Below, piece by piece: positions 1 to 12,831 of a DNA stretch of 55,899 nt (the stretch's first letter is position 1; every line of letters starts with the position of its first letter). Under the pieces are notes generated by a model that saw only the letters and a list, made by a program, of their open reading frames with translations, did not search any database and was not told where the DNA came from. The stretch comes from an uncultured PS1 clade bacterium. Its GTDB lineage: Bacteria; Pseudomonadota; Alphaproteobacteria; MED-G09. The stretch is taken from contig CACLNZ010000007.1 of NCBI GenBank assembly GCA_902608415.1, positions 1 through 55,899 on the forward strand. The letters are read 5' to 3'. Position numbers and translations under genes: made by a program.

Positions 1-1
1 G

Positions 2-646
2 CCACTCCCAGTTGGACAAACTCTTGGTGATTTGCTAGGTGAATTAGTAAATGCACCAGAGGTATACAAAAAGATTGTTGGAATGCAAATTCTAGTAGAG
101 GGATTAGCTATGGGAGCTTTTGCAACAATTTATCAACACAGTTATGATCCAGTTTTGGTTAGGTTAATGCAATTAGTTATGACTGATGAAGCTTTCCATC
201 ATAAATTTGGAAAAATATGGGCTGACAAAACTATTCCTCAATTAGATGAGAATGAACAGAATATGATAGAGGATTGGGCGGCAAATTGTTTTCAAATTTT
301 ATTATTTAATCTTGTAAACCCCGAACAAAAGAAAATTATATATGATCAATTTGGTCTTAACTGGAAACAGGTGCTTGATGAACTTACTGAAATCATAACT
401 GATGATGATAGGCGAGAAAGAATGAGGGAATCGACTGATATCTTTAGAGTGCTTGTTAAAACTCTCTTCAAGGCTGGTATTATTACTGATCGAACAAAAG
501 ATTTTTATTCATTATATGTGAATCTTGATGAATTAAAAGAAGAGGGAGATCGAATGGTTGGTGATGATATAGCTGATGAAGGACTTCAGTTCTTAAAAGA
601 AATAAATTTCAAGGATAATATTAGTAGAAGCATTGCAGCAGAATAA
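2..646 (+). CDS. Ferritin-like / diiron-carboxylate domain protein (5' truncated by window edge)
   Basis: Frame is open from base 2 (PLPVGQTLGDLLGELV...) into the 32..646 ORF. Helical protein with VEGLAMGAF and TDEAFHHKFG (E..HH) motifs typical of ferritin-like folds. Confidence 0.6.
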   Translation, partial: PLPVGQTLGDLLGELVNAPEVYKKIVGMQILVEGLAMGAFATIYQHSYDPVLVRLMQLVMTDEAFHHKFGKIWADKTIPQLDENEQNMIEDWAANCFQILLFNLVNPEQKKIIYDQFGLNWKQVLDELTEIITDDDRRERMRESTDIFRVLVKTLFKAGIITDRTKDFYSLYVNLDELKEEGDRMVGDDIADEGLQFLKEINFKDNISRSIAAE

Positions 647-659
647 TTAATTTATATTT

Positions 660-1238
660 CTAATTATTATAAGCTCCATTTTCAATCAACAACATTTCAA
701 TTCTTTTAAATCGTTTAGATTTTGCCCAATCAAGTGCTGTTCTTCCAGTTAAATCAGTATCATCAGGATATGCACCCCCCTCCAACAAGGCCTTAACAGA
801 ATTAAATTTACCTTCTCTTGAAGCAATTATTAATGGAGTTTGACGGTTTGGTCCTAATTTATTTGGATCAGCACCATAACTTATTAATGTTTTTATTAAG
901 TTAGGATCATCCTTAAATACAGCAAGAGATAGAGCGGTCCGGTTTTCTTGATCTTTCATATTAGCTCTTGCGCCTTGCTCCAATAAAAATAATACCATAT
1001 CTATTCTTGAGCGTTCAATAGCAAGTAACAATGCCGGCACTTCGTCAAAATCTCTTTCATTAATAGAAGCTCCAGAATTTAATGCAGAAACTAAATCTTG
1101 TAGTCTGCCTGTTTTAACCGCTGTTACAAGGGCTCCTTCCTTAAATGGACTATTATTAAAACCTCCATATTGAGCATTGATAGAAATAAAAGGAATAAAA
1201 AATAATATCAAAAAACTCACTATCAGAAATTTTTTCAT
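660..1238 (-). CDS. Secreted/periplasmic ankyrin-repeat protein
   Basis: N-terminal signal peptide if started at MKKFLIVSFLILFFIPFISINA (upstream AAGG on the minus strand). Several ankyrin repeats (GADPNKLGPNRQTPLIIASREGK, GAYPDDTDLTGRTALDWA). ORF track start at 1292 is probably too long. Confidence 0.8.
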   Translation of the reverse strand: MKKFLIVSFLILFFIPFISINAQYGGFNNSPFKEGALVTAVKTGRLQDLVSALNSGASINERDFDEVPALLLAIERSRIDMVLFLLEQGARANMKDQENRTALSLAVFKDDPNLIKTLISYGADPNKLGPNRQTPLIIASREGKFNSVKALLEGGAYPDDTDLTGRTALDWAKSKRFKRIEMLLIENGAYNN

Positions 1239-1300
1239 TTTTTTTACCTTATTATTTAAATTAATGGATTTTAATACATTCTTATTATACATACATCTAC

Positions 1301-1927
1301 ATGTTTCAAAAATATTTTTTAATTTTATTAGCTGCCACTTTAATATCTTTTGTATTGTACCTTTTTGGAACTTTTTTCATTTCTTCAAATAGAAGTTATA
1401 ACCAGGATAAAGTTGTTACAGAAGTTGAAAACCAAGAAGGAATACCTGGTGGTCACTTTAGATTAAGAACTCATGATGGAAAAATTTTTGACACAATGGA
1501 AAATCAAAATCCCATGCTAATATATTTTGGCTTTACATATTGCCCTGATGTTTGCCCAATTACATTACTAACTATGGCAAATGTTCTTGATAAATTAGAG
1601 AATGAAAAAATTACTCCTCTTTTTATTACAGTAGACCCAGAACGCGATAATGAAGAAATTCTATCAAATTATGTTACTGCTTTTCATGATAAAATAATTG
1701 GTTTAACAGGCTCAATTCCTGAGATAAATCAAGTTACCTCAGATTGGAAAGTATATTTTAAGAAAGAAAATAATATTGATATGCCTGACAATTACTCTGT
1801 TAATCACTTAGATATTATATTTATTGCTAATAAGAATGCAGAATATATTGATTTTATAAAGCCTAACACATCTTCCGAAGATGTAATCAAAAAATTAGTA
1901 AAAGTTATTCCACAAATAAAAGGTTAG
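1301..1927 (+). CDS. SCO1/SenC family copper-binding protein
   Basis: N-terminal membrane anchor, FTYCPDVCP (CxxxC) and downstream conserved His (VNHLDIIF). Confidence 0.9.
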   Translation: MFQKYFLILLAATLISFVLYLFGTFFISSNRSYNQDKVVTEVENQEGIPGGHFRLRTHDGKIFDTMENQNPMLIYFGFTYCPDVCPITLLTMANVLDKLENEKITPLFITVDPERDNEEILSNYVTAFHDKIIGLTGSIPEINQVTSDWKVYFKKENNIDMPDNYSVNHLDIIFIANKNAEYIDFIKPNTSSEDVIKKLVKVIPQIKG

Positions 1928-1931
1928 AAAC

Positions 1932-5587
<3,656 letters not shown>

Positions 5588-5602
5588 TTTAAAATGAACC
5601 TA

Positions 5603-6709
5603 TCATACCCTCATAGGCATTAAAACATATGTTGCATCTTCATGAGCAGAATCATTAATTAAGGCTGGAGCCCCTGGGTCCTCAAGAGTAAAGGTCATTG
5701 TATCTCCAGATATCTGAGAAGCTATATCGAGTAAATACCTTGCATTAAAGCCAACTTCTAATTCATCTGATTCATAACTAACATCAACTTTTTCAACAGC
5801 TGTACCAGCATCGGGATTAATAACAGTTAATGTTAAAGAATTATTATTGATCGCAAATTTTACTGCTTTAGATTTATCAGACGAAATTGTTGCTACACGA
5901 TCAATTGAAGAAGCAAAATCATGTGTCTTTACAGTCATGACTTTTGTATTTGTTTTAGGAATAACTCTCTCATAATCAGGAAAAGTTCCATCAATTAATT
6001 TTGATGTTAGAGATATATTTGTCACTTCAAACTTAATTTTAGTTTCAGAAATAAATAAACTAATATTCCCTTCAATATCTTCAATTAATTTTCTAACTTC
6101 GCCAATAGTTTTCTTTGGTATAATGATACTTGGAATATCATCTGCACCCTCCGGTAAATTTGACTTTACGCACGCTAATCTATGTCCATCTGTAGCAACA
6201 CTTATTAAAGAATTATTTATTGCATGAAAGAAAATACCATTAAGATAGTATCGAGTTTCTTCAGTAGAGATAGCAAATTTAGATTTATCAATCATATTGG
6301 CAAGCTCTTCCGAATCTATAATAAAATTACAAGGCATTTCGCCTGAAGACATTTCAGGAAAATCTTCAACAGGCAGAGTAGATAGTTCAAAATTTGACTG
6401 TCCACACGATAATTCTAGTTTATCATTATCCTTAGTTATTATATCTAATGATGATCCTTCGGGTAATTTTCTTATAATATCGTAAAGTGTGTGTGCAGAT
6501 GTGGTAATTTCACCATCTTCAATGGTATTAGCTTTATCAAGATTTTCTATAATTTCGAGATCTAAATCAGTAGCTGTAAGAGAAATTCCAGCATTGTTTG
6601 CTATGATTTTTACATTTGAAAGTATAGGAATAGTGTTCCTTCTTTCAACAACACTTTGAATATGGTTAAGACTCTTAAGAAGAATATCTCTTTCAACTGA
6701 TATCTTCAT
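5603..6709 (-). CDS. dnaN: DNA polymerase III beta subunit (sliding clamp)
   Basis: 368 aa; beta clamp fold, C-terminal YVLMPMRV. Confidence 0.97.
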   Translation of the reverse strand: MKISVERDILLKSLNHIQSVVERRNTIPILSNVKIIANNAGISLTATDLDLEIIENLDKANTIEDGEITTSAHTLYDIIRKLPEGSSLDIITKDNDKLELSCGQSNFELSTLPVEDFPEMSSGEMPCNFIIDSEELANMIDKSKFAISTEETRYYLNGIFFHAINNSLISVATDGHRLACVKSNLPEGADDIPSIIIPKKTIGEVRKLIEDIEGNISLFISETKIKFEVTNISLTSKLIDGTFPDYERVIPKTNTKVMTVKTHDFASSIDRVATISSDKSKAVKFAINNNSLTLTVINPDAGTAVEKVDVSYESDELEVGFNARYLLDIASQISGDTMTFTLEDPGAPALINDSAHEDATYVLMPMRV

Positions 6710-6797
6710 AACTTATAACTCCTTAGTTTTACATAAATAAATTATTTACGAATCACTTATAAATTATAGCAGAAAACTAGGAAAAATCACTTAAGAA

Positions 6798-8231
6798 TCA
6801 ATTTTCAAGAGATCTCCGAAGAACCTCAACCTCTTCGTCAATTGCCACATCACCAACTCTTAAATCTTCTATTTTTTTGACAGCATGAATTACTGTTGTA
6901 TGGTCTCTACCACCAAATTTTCTTCCAATTTCAGGAAGAGATCTAGTAGTTAAAATCTTTGATAAATACATAGCAATTTGTCTCGGTCTTGCAATCGCTC
7001 TTGATCTTCTTGCAGACAATAAATCTGATAATCTAAGATTGTAGTAATCCGCAACTTTCCTTTGTATATCATCTATTGTAGTTTTTCTTTGAGATGCTCT
7101 AATTAAATCTTTCAATACTTCCTTGGCCATATCAGTACTTAAAGGCCTATTAGCAAATGATGAGTATGCAATGACTCTGTTCAATGCTCCTTCTAAGACT
7201 CGAATATTAGAGTTAATCCTCTGAGCAAGAAATTCTAAAAGATCATCCCGTATTACTAAGTCAGGATTTTCTATAATATGAGATTCTGCTTTAGATTGAA
7301 GAACACCAAGACGTAATTCATAATCTGAAGGATGAATATCAGCAACTAAACCCCACCCTAATCTCGATCTAATTCTTTCCTCAATACCGTCAAGATCTAC
7401 TGGCGATCTATCAGCAGAAATTATAACCTGATGATTATGGTCGATTAATGTATTAAAAGTATGGAAGAATTCTTCTTGTGTAGAATCTTTTCCAGCAATA
7501 AATTGAATATCATCAATCATTAAAACATCTACAGATCTAAACTGTTTTTTAAATGCCATAGTATCTTTAAATCTTAAAGCCTTAATAAATTGATACATAA
7601 ACTTTTCTGCAGAAAGATACAAAACCTTTCTTTCAGGCCAGTTTTTATTAATTTCTAAAGCCATTGCATGTAGTAAATGGGTTTTACCAAGGCCCACGCC
7701 ACCATATAAAAACAAGGGATTAAAAGAAACATTCCTTCTTTCTGCAATTCTTCTAGCTGCTGCATATGCAAGCTCATTAGATGGGCCAACTACGAAATTT
7801 TTAAAAGACAATCTTTCATCTAAAGGTGCACCAACAGAATTATGATCTAATAATGACTCAGAGGCTTTCATGGAAACGCCAATTTTATTTTTTTGGTCCT
7901 TAGAGCTGTCTATATTATCTGCTAAATCAATTGAAGCAATATCGATAACGACAGATTTTACTTCTCTCAACTCCTTGGAAAGAATTGATGAAATACGTTC
8001 AAGATAATGATTTTCTATCCAGTCTCTCATGAATCTTGTTGGCACTAAAAGAGTTAATTTATTTCCAACAAAATCTCCAAATTGAATATTTTTAAACCAA
8101 CTTTTAAATGTAGCTTCACCTATTTCAGCTCTTAATATAGAAAGACAGCGCTCCCATCCCTCTTTTATTTTACTAAGCTGAAAATTATTATCTTCCAAGA
8201 CAGAATACCCTTCAATACTGAGAAACAACAT
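6798..8231 (-). CDS. dnaA: Chromosomal replication initiator DnaA (start uncertain; possible TTG start at 8198)
   Basis: FVVGPSNELAYAAA, GGVGLGKTHLLHA, DDIQFIAGK, GGRDHTTVIHA motifs. Confidence 0.97.
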   Translation of the reverse strand: MLFLSIEGYSVLEDNNFQLSKIKEGWERCLSILRAEIGEATFKSWFKNIQFGDFVGNKLTLLVPTRFMRDWIENHYLERISSILSKELREVKSVVIDIASIDLADNIDSSKDQKNKIGVSMKASESLLDHNSVGAPLDERLSFKNFVVGPSNELAYAAARRIAERRNVSFNPLFLYGGVGLGKTHLLHAMALEINKNWPERKVLYLSAEKFMYQFIKALRFKDTMAFKKQFRSVDVLMIDDIQFIAGKDSTQEEFFHTFNTLIDHNHQVIISADRSPVDLDGIEERIRSRLGWGLVADIHPSDYELRLGVLQSKAESHIIENPDLVIRDDLLEFLAQRINSNIRVLEGALNRVIAYSSFANRPLSTDMAKEVLKDLIRASQRKTTIDDIQRKVADYYNLRLSDLLSARRSRAIARPRQIAMYLSKILTTRSLPEIGRKFGGRDHTTVIHAVKKIEDLRVGDVAIDEEVEVLRRSLEN

Positions 8232-8363
8232 TGATATGTTGTTTAATTTTTTTTTTGGAAATCTAAAAAAAATTACAAAATCACACTAGCCTCGAGTCAA
8301 GAATGATGCAACATGAATCAACAAAAAAATGAAATAATTTTTATTTTTTTTAATTTATAGTTT

Positions 8364-8627
8364 TTAATTTAGAGATTTTAACTTTTTGGATAACTTAGAT
8401 ATCTTTCTAGATGCATTTTTCTTATGAACTATACCTTGTTGAGCAAGTTTCATTAGCTTTGGTTCAACTATATTAAAAGCCATTTGTGCTTCATTAGTTT
8501 CGCCTGAAGCAATAGCTTCTTCAAATCTTCTAATATATGTTCGTACATTAGTTCTTAGAGATTTATTTCTCTCAGTTCTTTTTGTAATTTTTCTTACCAT
8601 TTTTTTGGAAGAAGATAAATTAGCCAT
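8364..8627 (-). CDS. rpsT: 30S ribosomal protein S20
   Basis: 87 aa basic protein; ANLSSSKKMVRKITKRTERN...GIVHKKNASRKISKLSKKL; upstream of dnaA. Confidence 0.95.
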   Translation of the reverse strand: MANLSSSKKMVRKITKRTERNKSLRTNVRTYIRRFEEAIASGETNEAQMAFNIVEPKLMKLAQQGIVHKKNASRKISKLSKKLKSLN

Positions 8628-8691
8628 TTTAAACCTTTTTTTATACTGCTAGGCTTTATATTTACTTAATATTAAAGCGTCAAGCTTTCTA

Positions 8692-9468
8692 TTACTCATC
8701 TTTAAATTCTGGTTTTCTTTTCTCGACAAAAGCTGCCATTCCTTCAGCTTTGTCTTTCGTTGCAAACATAGAATGAAATAACCTTCTCTCAAAGCGAACA
8801 CCTTCAGCTAAAGTAGTCTCATAGGCTCTGTTGACCATTTCTTTTGTCATCATTGTTGCCACTAATGATTTATTGGCAACTTCTTTAGCTATATCAACTA
8901 CACCATCAACAAAATCATCATTAGATAGAATCCTGCTTACTAAACCAATGCTCTCAGCCTCTTCAGCGTCCATCATTCTTCCTGTCAAACACATATCCAT
9001 AGATTTTGACTTACCAATAAATCTAGTGAGTCTTTGTGTCCCTCCAGCCCCAGGGCTTACACCAAGATTGATTTCTGGTTGCCCAAATTTTGCACTCTCA
9101 GAGGCTACCATAAAATCGCACATCATAGCTAATTCACAACCACCACCAAGCGCATAGCCTGAAACAGCTGCTATAGTTGGTTTTCTGCATCTTGAAATTC
9201 TTTCCCAATTTCTAGTAATAAAGTCTTCTTTATAAACATCCATATAAGATTTTGGTTGCATTTGCTTTATATCAGCACCTGCCGCAAATGCTTTTTCTGA
9301 ACCTGTAAGGATTAGGCATTTTAAATTAGTATTTTCTTCATATTGATCAACTACTTTCGATAATTCATCCATCAAATCATCATTCAAAGCATTGAGAGCT
9401 TCTGGTCTATTTAATGTTGCAATAATTATGTCTTCTCTGATTTCAGTTAATACATTTTTTTCTGTCAT
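8692..9468 (-). CDS. Enoyl-CoA hydratase
   Basis: Crotonase fold: AFAAGADIKQM, AVSGYALGGGCELAMMCD, FGQPEINLGVSPGAGGTQRL. Confidence 0.93.
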   Translation of the reverse strand: MTEKNVLTEIREDIIIATLNRPEALNALNDDLMDELSKVVDQYEENTNLKCLILTGSEKAFAAGADIKQMQPKSYMDVYKEDFITRNWERISRCRKPTIAAVSGYALGGGCELAMMCDFMVASESAKFGQPEINLGVSPGAGGTQRLTRFIGKSKSMDMCLTGRMMDAEEAESIGLVSRILSNDDFVDGVVDIAKEVANKSLVATMMTKEMVNRAYETTLAEGVRFERRLFHSMFATKDKAEGMAAFVEKRKPEFKDE

Positions 9469-9534
9469 AAAGTTCCTCTCACATGATCCTCTATTATCAA
9501 TTAAACAATTGTCTAAAAAAGTATAGCAATAAAT

Positions 9535-10398
9535 TTACCTAATATTTATTTTTTGACATGATGGACAAAAGAATGTTGACCGATTAGATTGAGCTATTCT
9601 TCTAATTCTTGATGAACAATCTTTTGTAGTACACTCCTTACCCTCTCGTCCATAAACATTAAATGTACTTTGAAAATATCCCATTTTACCTTGAGTATTA
9701 ACATAATCTCTTAAAGAAGAGCCCCCTAACATTATTGATGACTCGATAATTTTTTTTATATTTTTAATTAAAAAGTTAAGTTTCTTTTTGGGTGTATTAT
9801 CTTTATTTACTAGTCTTTTTGCGGATAATAAAGGAGAAATACCAGACTTAAATAATGCTTCACAAACATAAATATTACCTAATCCTGCAATAATTCTTTG
9901 ATCCATTAAAACATTTTTTATATTTCTTTCTTTATTATGAAGCAATAAAGATAAATTTTTTGCATTACATTCTTTTGACAAAGGCTCATAACCAAGATTT
10001 TTTAGTCGATTATGATCAGAGGTACTGTCGTTATGTAATAATATGTATCCAAATCTTCTTGGATCATTATAAATAACAACAAATTTTTCAGTTTCAAAAA
10101 TAAAATGATCATGTTTAATTTTATTATTATTATTAAATAATTTCTTATCAATTACTCTATAACTACCTGACATGCCTAAATGAGAAATAATTTTAATATC
10201 ATTTGAAAGATTAAATAATATATATTTTGCTCTTCGTGTTATTGATAGGATGTATTCACTAGTTATTCTTTTTTTAAAGTTTTTTTCATAAGGAAAGCGT
10301 AATTTCTTATTCGATATCTCAACTTTTAGGATTTTTTGACCTAATAAGTCTCTTTTTAAACCTTCTTTTGTTGTTTCTACTTCAGGTAACTCAGGCAT
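9535..10398 (-). CDS. mutM: Formamidopyrimidine-DNA glycosylase
   Basis: N-terminal PELPEVETT, HLGMSGS, GLGNIYVCEALF, C-terminal zinc finger C-X4-C-X16-C-X2-C. Confidence 0.96.
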   Translation of the reverse strand: MPELPEVETTKEGLKRDLLGQKILKVEISNKKLRFPYEKNFKKRITSEYILSITRRAKYILFNLSNDIKIISHLGMSGSYRVIDKKLFNNNNKIKHDHFIFETEKFVVIYNDPRRFGYILLHNDSTSDHNRLKNLGYEPLSKECNAKNLSLLLHNKERNIKNVLMDQRIIAGLGNIYVCEALFKSGISPLLSAKRLVNKDNTPKKKLNFLIKNIKKIIESSIMLGGSSLRDYVNTQGKMGYFQSTFNVYGREGKECTTKDCSSRIRRIAQSNRSTFFCPSCQKINIR

Positions 10399-10483
10399 TA
10401 TTCTAATCTTTCTATATTTTAATCTTTCTATCTAGAACTAATCCTTACAACAAGCTATGTTCGCGAAATAAGGAATTATACTA

Positions 10484-11224
10484 ATGAATAAAAATGATTT
10501 TGGATATGAGCAAATAGAAAAGGAGGAACATTATAATAAAGTTCAAGATGTATTTAATAATGTGGCAAATGAATACGATCTTATGAATGACTTTATGTCA
10601 TTTGGTTTACATAGAAATTGGAAAAAAGAATTCGTAGATTTAATAGAAATTAATGATGAAAAAGAAATAAAGATACTAGACTTAGCAGGAGGGACAGGTG
10701 ATATAGCTAAAAGAATTCTCAAAAATCATCCCAATGCCTCAATTGAAGTTATTGATAAAAACTTTATGATGTTAAAAGAGTCTAGTACAAAAGATAATAT
10801 TCTTAAATCTAATAAGGTTAATCTCATTTGTGGTGATGGTGAAAACATCCCTCTAAATGATAATTCTATTGATGTAGTAACTTTATCTTTCGGAATTAGA
10901 AATATGACTGATAGATTAAAATGTTTAGAAGAATGCTATCGGGTTTTAAAACCGGAAGGAATTTTCTTGTGCATGGAATTTTCAATGCCTGAAAATTATA
11001 CTTTAAGAAATATTTATGATGCTTGGTCATTTTTTGTCATACCTAAATTAGGAAAATTAATAACTAAATCTGAGGAATCATATAAATATCTTGTTGAGAG
11101 TATAAGAACATTTCCAAAACCAGAGGAATTTGTTGGTATTCTTGAAAAAGCTAATTTTAAAAGAACTGCAATAAAGCAACTAAGTGGCAATATCGTTTGT
11201 ATCTATAAAAGTAGGAAAATTTAA
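10484..11224 (+). CDS. ubiE: Ubiquinone/menaquinone methyltransferase UbiE
   Basis: YDLMNDFMSFGLHRNWK, DLAGGTGDIA, SFGIRN motifs. Confidence 0.96.
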   Translation: MNKNDFGYEQIEKEEHYNKVQDVFNNVANEYDLMNDFMSFGLHRNWKKEFVDLIEINDEKEIKILDLAGGTGDIAKRILKNHPNASIEVIDKNFMMLKESSTKDNILKSNKVNLICGDGENIPLNDNSIDVVTLSFGIRNMTDRLKCLEECYRVLKPEGIFLCMEFSMPENYTLRNIYDAWSFFVIPKLGKLITKSEESYKYLVESIRTFPKPEEFVGILEKANFKRTAIKQLSGNIVCIYKSRKI

Positions 11225-12765
11225 TGTTAGGATTTTATAGAATTATAAATCTAGTTCCTGCGCTCAGAGCAATTATTTCTGAGGAAAGTTTGATACCAAA
11301 AAATAATCAAAATAAGATCCCCTTTTTATTCAAAACTCTTAAGCTTTTATTATTTGTAAAAAAAAATAAAAATACAGATTTATCAAAAACTTTAAAAAAA
11401 CTTGGCCCAACTTGGATTAAACTTGGACAATTTTTATCAACTAGACCAGATATTATTGGGAGAGATCTATCAGATAAACTAAAAAATTTACAAGATAAAG
11501 TTGAACCGTTCATAATAGCAAAGGCTAAAGAAATACTCCAAAAAGAATTTAAAGAGGATTATGAAAATATTTTTATAGAGATAGTGCCTTCAGAAACTGC
11601 AGCTTCAATTGCACAAGTTCATAAAGGAAAAGTAAAATTAAATAATAAAAAATATGATGTAGCAATCAAAATTTTAAGGCCAAATATAGAAAGAGAAATA
11701 AAAAGGGATTTAAGAAATTTCTTTGCTACAGCAAAAATTATGGAAAAATTTTCTAAAGAGGCAAAAAGGCTAAGACTAGTCGATGTCGTTAAAACCTTGG
11801 CAGAGAGTCTTAGTATGGAAATAGACCTAAGATTAGAAGCTGCCGCTCAATCAGAAATAAGAGAAAATGTTATTAATGACGATTACTTTAATGTTCCAGA
11901 TGTTTATTGGGATTTGACAAGAAAGAATATATTAATTTCTGACTGGGTAGATGCAATACCAGCAAAAGATATAAATAAAATCACTGATGAAGGTTTTAAT
12001 AAAAAGAAAATAGGAAAAAATATACTAAAAACATTCCTTACAACATCCATCCGTGATGGCTTATTCCATGCAGACATGCATCAAGGTAATCTTTTCATTG
12101 AAAAAGAAGAAAAAATTATAGCGGTAGATTTTGGCATAGTTGGTCACCTTGATTTTGAAAGCAAACAATATCTAAATAATATTTTACTTGGTTTTATTAA
12201 TAGAGATTATGATAAAATTGCCAATGTTCATTTTGAAGCAGGATATGTACCTGAAACAGAAGATAAGAAAAAATTTGCACAAGCACTGCGATCTATAGGA
12301 GAGCCTATTCAAGGAAAAGAGGCTAGTGATATATCTATCGGAAACCTTCTCACACAACTTTTTGAAATCACCAACCAATTTAATATGAAAACACAACCTC
12401 AATTACTTCTACTTCAAAAAACAATGGTTGTTGTTGAGGGTGTAGCAAGAGAATATGATCCAAATTTAAATATATGGACTGAATCGGAGCCAATATTAAA
12501 TGAATTAAATAAAGTAGATTTTGTAAATAAATTTAATTTTTCGACTGATGAAGTCATTAATCGAGCTAAAGATATAATTATAAATCTGCCTAATAATATC
12601 GAAGGTGTTAAAAAAAATATAAACCAAATGGGAAAAATAATTGATTATCAGGGAATAAAAATACACCCAGAAAGTCTAAATAGCATAAATAATACTAATA
12701 ATAACTTATTGTTTTATATTATTATTCTTCTTTTGATAATAATATTGATAATTTCAATTTTTTAA
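11224..12765 (+). CDS. ubiB: UbiB-family atypical kinase (2-polyprenylphenol hydroxylase accessory)
   Basis: LGPTWIKLGQFLSTRPD, AAASIAQVHKG-type motif, FHADMHQGNLF, C-terminal TM helix. Confidence 0.95.
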   Translation: MLGFYRIINLVPALRAIISEESLIPKNNQNKIPFLFKTLKLLLFVKKNKNTDLSKTLKKLGPTWIKLGQFLSTRPDIIGRDLSDKLKNLQDKVEPFIIAKAKEILQKEFKEDYENIFIEIVPSETAASIAQVHKGKVKLNNKKYDVAIKILRPNIEREIKRDLRNFFATAKIMEKFSKEAKRLRLVDVVKTLAESLSMEIDLRLEAAAQSEIRENVINDDYFNVPDVYWDLTRKNILISDWVDAIPAKDINKITDEGFNKKKIGKNILKTFLTTSIRDGLFHADMHQGNLFIEKEEKIIAVDFGIVGHLDFESKQYLNNILLGFINRDYDKIANVHFEAGYVPETEDKKKFAQALRSIGEPIQGKEASDISIGNLLTQLFEITNQFNMKTQPQLLLLQKTMVVVEGVAREYDPNLNIWTESEPILNELNKVDFVNKFNFSTDEVINRAKDIIINLPNNIEGVKKNINQMGKIIDYQGIKIHPESLNSINNTNNNLLFYIIILLLIIILIISIF

Positions 12766-12831
12766 TTTTAAAATATCCTACACATTTGAATTTAATGGAT
12801 TTATATTCCATTTGTTAATCTTGAGAGAATA

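Noticed and set aside
1177-1392. 71-aa plus-strand ORF spanning the ankyrin/SCO1 promoter region
   Set aside because: Phe/Ile-rich low-complexity translation of AT-rich DNA overlapping two supported genes.
6710-6797. Possible oriC / DnaA-box cluster in the dnaA-dnaN gap
   Set aside because: No good TTATNCACA match seen in this gap or in the rpsT-dnaA gap.
8831-9157. 108-aa plus-strand ORF inside enoyl-CoA hydratase
   Set aside because: Antisense to a clear crotonase-family gene; no recognisable domain.
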